NCBI RefSeq assembly: GCF_019186805.1
Contig: NZ_CP066783.1
Location: 797,501-861,500 of the forward strand
Reading direction: 5' to 3'
From: Comamonas fluminis
Lineage (GTDB): Bacteria; Pseudomonadota; Gammaproteobacteria; Burkholderiales; Burkholderiaceae_C
Length of the DNA: 64,000 bases
Part shown: positions 62,602 through 64,000 of the stretch, in pieces
How the letters are laid out: each line of letters starts with the position of its first letter
Position numbering within the stretch: position 1 is the first letter of the stretch
Notes under the pieces: generated by a model
The model's database searches: none
What the model was told of the DNA's origin: nothing
Seen by the model: the letters and a program-made list of their open reading frames with translations, nothing else
Made by a program: the position numbers and the translations under genes

Positions 62602-63614
62602 TCCCCCGAACCCCAACCATGCTCGTCAACGCACTGCTCATCGTCTGTCGGTCGAACTTGCTGCCAGGCCAGGCTCAATACCTGGGCTCGCGCGCAGCTG
62701 CCTATGAAAAGCTCTGCCAGCAGGCTTTTGGCCCGCTGTGGACGCAGATCTACGCGATTGCAGCCAAGTCCGCCTCGGCGCAGTCCACACAGGACACGCT
62801 GGAGCTGACCCTGCAGATCAAGCGGCTCGTCGAAGCCGCGGCCGTCGGCAAGCTACCGCAACCGTCGGACGGCGAACCCAACGGGGAAGCTGGAGAGCCC
62901 GAGTCTGCCCAAAGCGAAAACCAAGGGGCGGGGATGGGCAAAGGCAAAGCCAAAGGTAAAGCCAAAGCGAAGGGCAAAGGTGAGGCCGAATCTGCCGAAG
63001 AGCAGGGTGGTGATGGGGATGGCGCCGGCGATGGTCAGACCGAAGACCAAGGCAAAGGCAAAGGCAAGGGCAAGGGCAGCAAACCCAGCAAAGGCCGCGG
63101 CGCCGGCGCTGGAAGCGCTGACGGAGAGCAGATCCAGTCAGCCGCTCGAAAGCTCCTGGAGCAGTCGAACGATGCAATGCCAGTGGTGGAAATCACGGAA
63201 GCGGCCTCGCAAGAGATGAACGATTCCAAGCACACCCGCAAGGCTGTCAGCAATCCGACTTGCGGTGAATGGCAAACATTGGTCGATGCCCAGCCAGCAA
63301 CCTTGGCCCTCGCGAATCGAATCGCAAGTCGTTCGGAAGACATCATCGACGTGCTCAAAACCATGACCCACGCTGGTCGCCATGTTGGACTGGTGGGCAA
63401 GCGACTGAGCAGCCGGCACTTGAATCGCGTTCCCACTTGCGACTTGCGGGTGTTGACCAACAAGTCGCATGCGCGAGGCATCGACACCGGCGTGGTGCTG
63501 ATGTGCGACTTCTCTACGTCCATGAGTGATCCGATCTCACGCCAGGATCCAACCTCGCGGGCAACTGCGGCGAATGGACTCTACGTCGGATTGGCTGATC
63601 TGCTGGACGAGTAG
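62598..63614 (+). pseudogene. CobT-like VWA-domain protein, C-terminally truncated
   Basis: About 338 residues from a GTG at 62598. An N-terminal helical region is followed by an extreme Lys/Gly repeat (about 110-175, 'GKGKAKGKAKAKGKGE' and 'GKGKGKGKGS'). The start of a VWA domain follows, with the MIDAS motif in 'VVLMCDFSTSMSD'. The VWA domain should run for another ~150 residues but stops at 63614, where IS66-type sequence begins. Such proteins pair with CobS-like AAA ATPases; no such ATPase gene is visible. Confidence 0.72.
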
Positions 63615-63730
63615 GCGTGGTGTGGGCGCGCTGCGCCAAAGACAGCCACTACCCGGGCGAGCGCCGTCTCGGTGCCTGCTCGCATGTCCAGCGGCTCGGT
63701 GGAGAGCCACAGCGCATCAATGCGGATCAT
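63613..63730 (-). pseudogene. Truncated tnpB (IS66 Orf2)
   Basis: On the minus strand an ATG at 63730, overlapping the tnpA stop (ATGA), begins 'MIRIDALWLSTEPLDMRAGT' followed by 'ALARVVAVFGAARPHHAY'. This is the conserved IS66 TnpB N-terminus. Homology ends near 63613 at the junction with the VWA gene. Confidence 0.85.
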
Positions 63731-64000
63731 CGGAGCCAGTCGCGCAGCCACGCTGCACATGACGCTGCATCTTCCAGGGGCCAGTTCACGGTGACTACGC
63801 TGGCGCTGCGCCGAACATCAACGCGAATCGCACGCGACACGGGCGGCGAGCTGGTCTCGGTTGCTGGGAGCTGTTCAACTGGTGGAGGCAGATTCAGCGC
63901 AACGAACTCATTCCGGGGCGCTGGCAACAGGGAGTCTGCTTGCTCGCGCATCCAGCGATGAACGATGTTGGCGTTGATTCCGTGTGCAAGCGCTACGCCG
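63727..64000 (-). CDS. IS66-family accessory transposition protein TnpA (OrfA), partial
   Basis: The frame enters from the right edge and ends at 63727. It shows 'GVALAHGINANIVHRWMREQ' (helix-turn-helix) and the typical end 'IRVDVRRSASVVTVNWPLED' with 'AASCAAWLRDWLR'. It is the first gene of an IS66 element whose left part is cut at 63613; the rest lies outside the window. Confidence 0.88.
   Translation of the reverse strand, partial: GVALAHGINANIVHRWMREQADSLLPAPRNEFVALNLPPPVEQLPATETSSPPVSRAIRVDVRRSASVVTVNWPLEDAASCAAWLRDWLR

Noticed and set aside
62361..62616. N-terminal part of the traG-like open frame
   Set aside because: Beyond about 62,360 the minus-strand frame is antisense to the plus-strand fragment preceding the CobT-like gene; homology stops there.
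62930..63110. Periodic repeats considered as a CRISPR or satellite array
   Set aside because: The periodicity is in codons for Lys, Gly and Ala within one open frame; there are no equal-length spacers. I saw no CRISPR array anywhere in the window.

Overview
The window looks like the chromosome of a Comamonadaceae betaproteobacterium, most likely Comamonas or a close relative. The basis is gene order and protein character: a his operon, tatABC, petABC-sspAB, secA-argJ and pilBCD, together with two families of GC-rich intergenic repeats that I recall from this family. It has two very different halves. Bases 1 to about 30,990 are ordinary conserved backbone. From about 30,990 to the right edge lies an accessory island built from several pieces. 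Backbone (1-30,990): the his operon (hisB end, hisH, hisA, a sugar epimerase, hisF, hisI, hisE), a patatin phospholipase, a HIT protein, tatABC, a DegS-like protease, an MHS-type transporter, a Nif3-like protein, pdxA, mscL, the cytochrome bc1 complex petABC, sspA-sspB, tRNA-Thr, a DUF721/DciA-like gene, secA, argJ, a DUF815 ATPase, a Nudix hydrolase, yacG, zapD, coaE and the type IV pilus genes pilD-pilC-pilB. Island left end (30,988-33,563): a 3' fragment of tRNA-Pro(CGG) marks the attachment site. A tyrosine integrase follows, then a cluster of 23-bp iteron-like repeats split by a complete IS5-family element (32,317-33,488, TTAG duplication). Defence and toxin-antitoxin section (33,699-48,212): an AbiEi/AbiEii-type pair; a second XRE-regulator/nucleotidyltransferase pair; and a 1620-residue protein joining a NERD nuclease-like domain, two kinase-like domains and a UPF1-like SF1 helicase, translationally coupled to a 519-residue winged-helix protein of unknown function. 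This last pair is the best candidate for an undescribed (probably anti-phage) system. Next come a coupled three-gene unknown operon, a metallophosphoesterase/HAD cluster and a hipBA module with four evenly built operators. Stress section (48,940-60,758): a truncated type I methyltransferase gene is fused in frame to the C-terminal part of selO. A tightly packed operon follows: thioredoxin-MsrB, hydrolase-OsmC, DUF427, an RclA/MerA-like flavoprotein, a sulfite-oxidase-type molybdoenzyme, a flavin reductase, egtB-egtD (ergothioneine), a GreA-like protein, a MOSC protein and a CorA/ZntB transporter. Together these suggest repair and detoxification after oxidative or chlorine stress. Right end (60,759-64,000): decayed mobile DNA with IS21 remnants, a broken conjugation gene (TraG N-terminal type), a truncated CobT-like VWA gene and an IS66 fragment. 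The island therefore extends past the right edge, where an intact tRNA-Pro would be expected.
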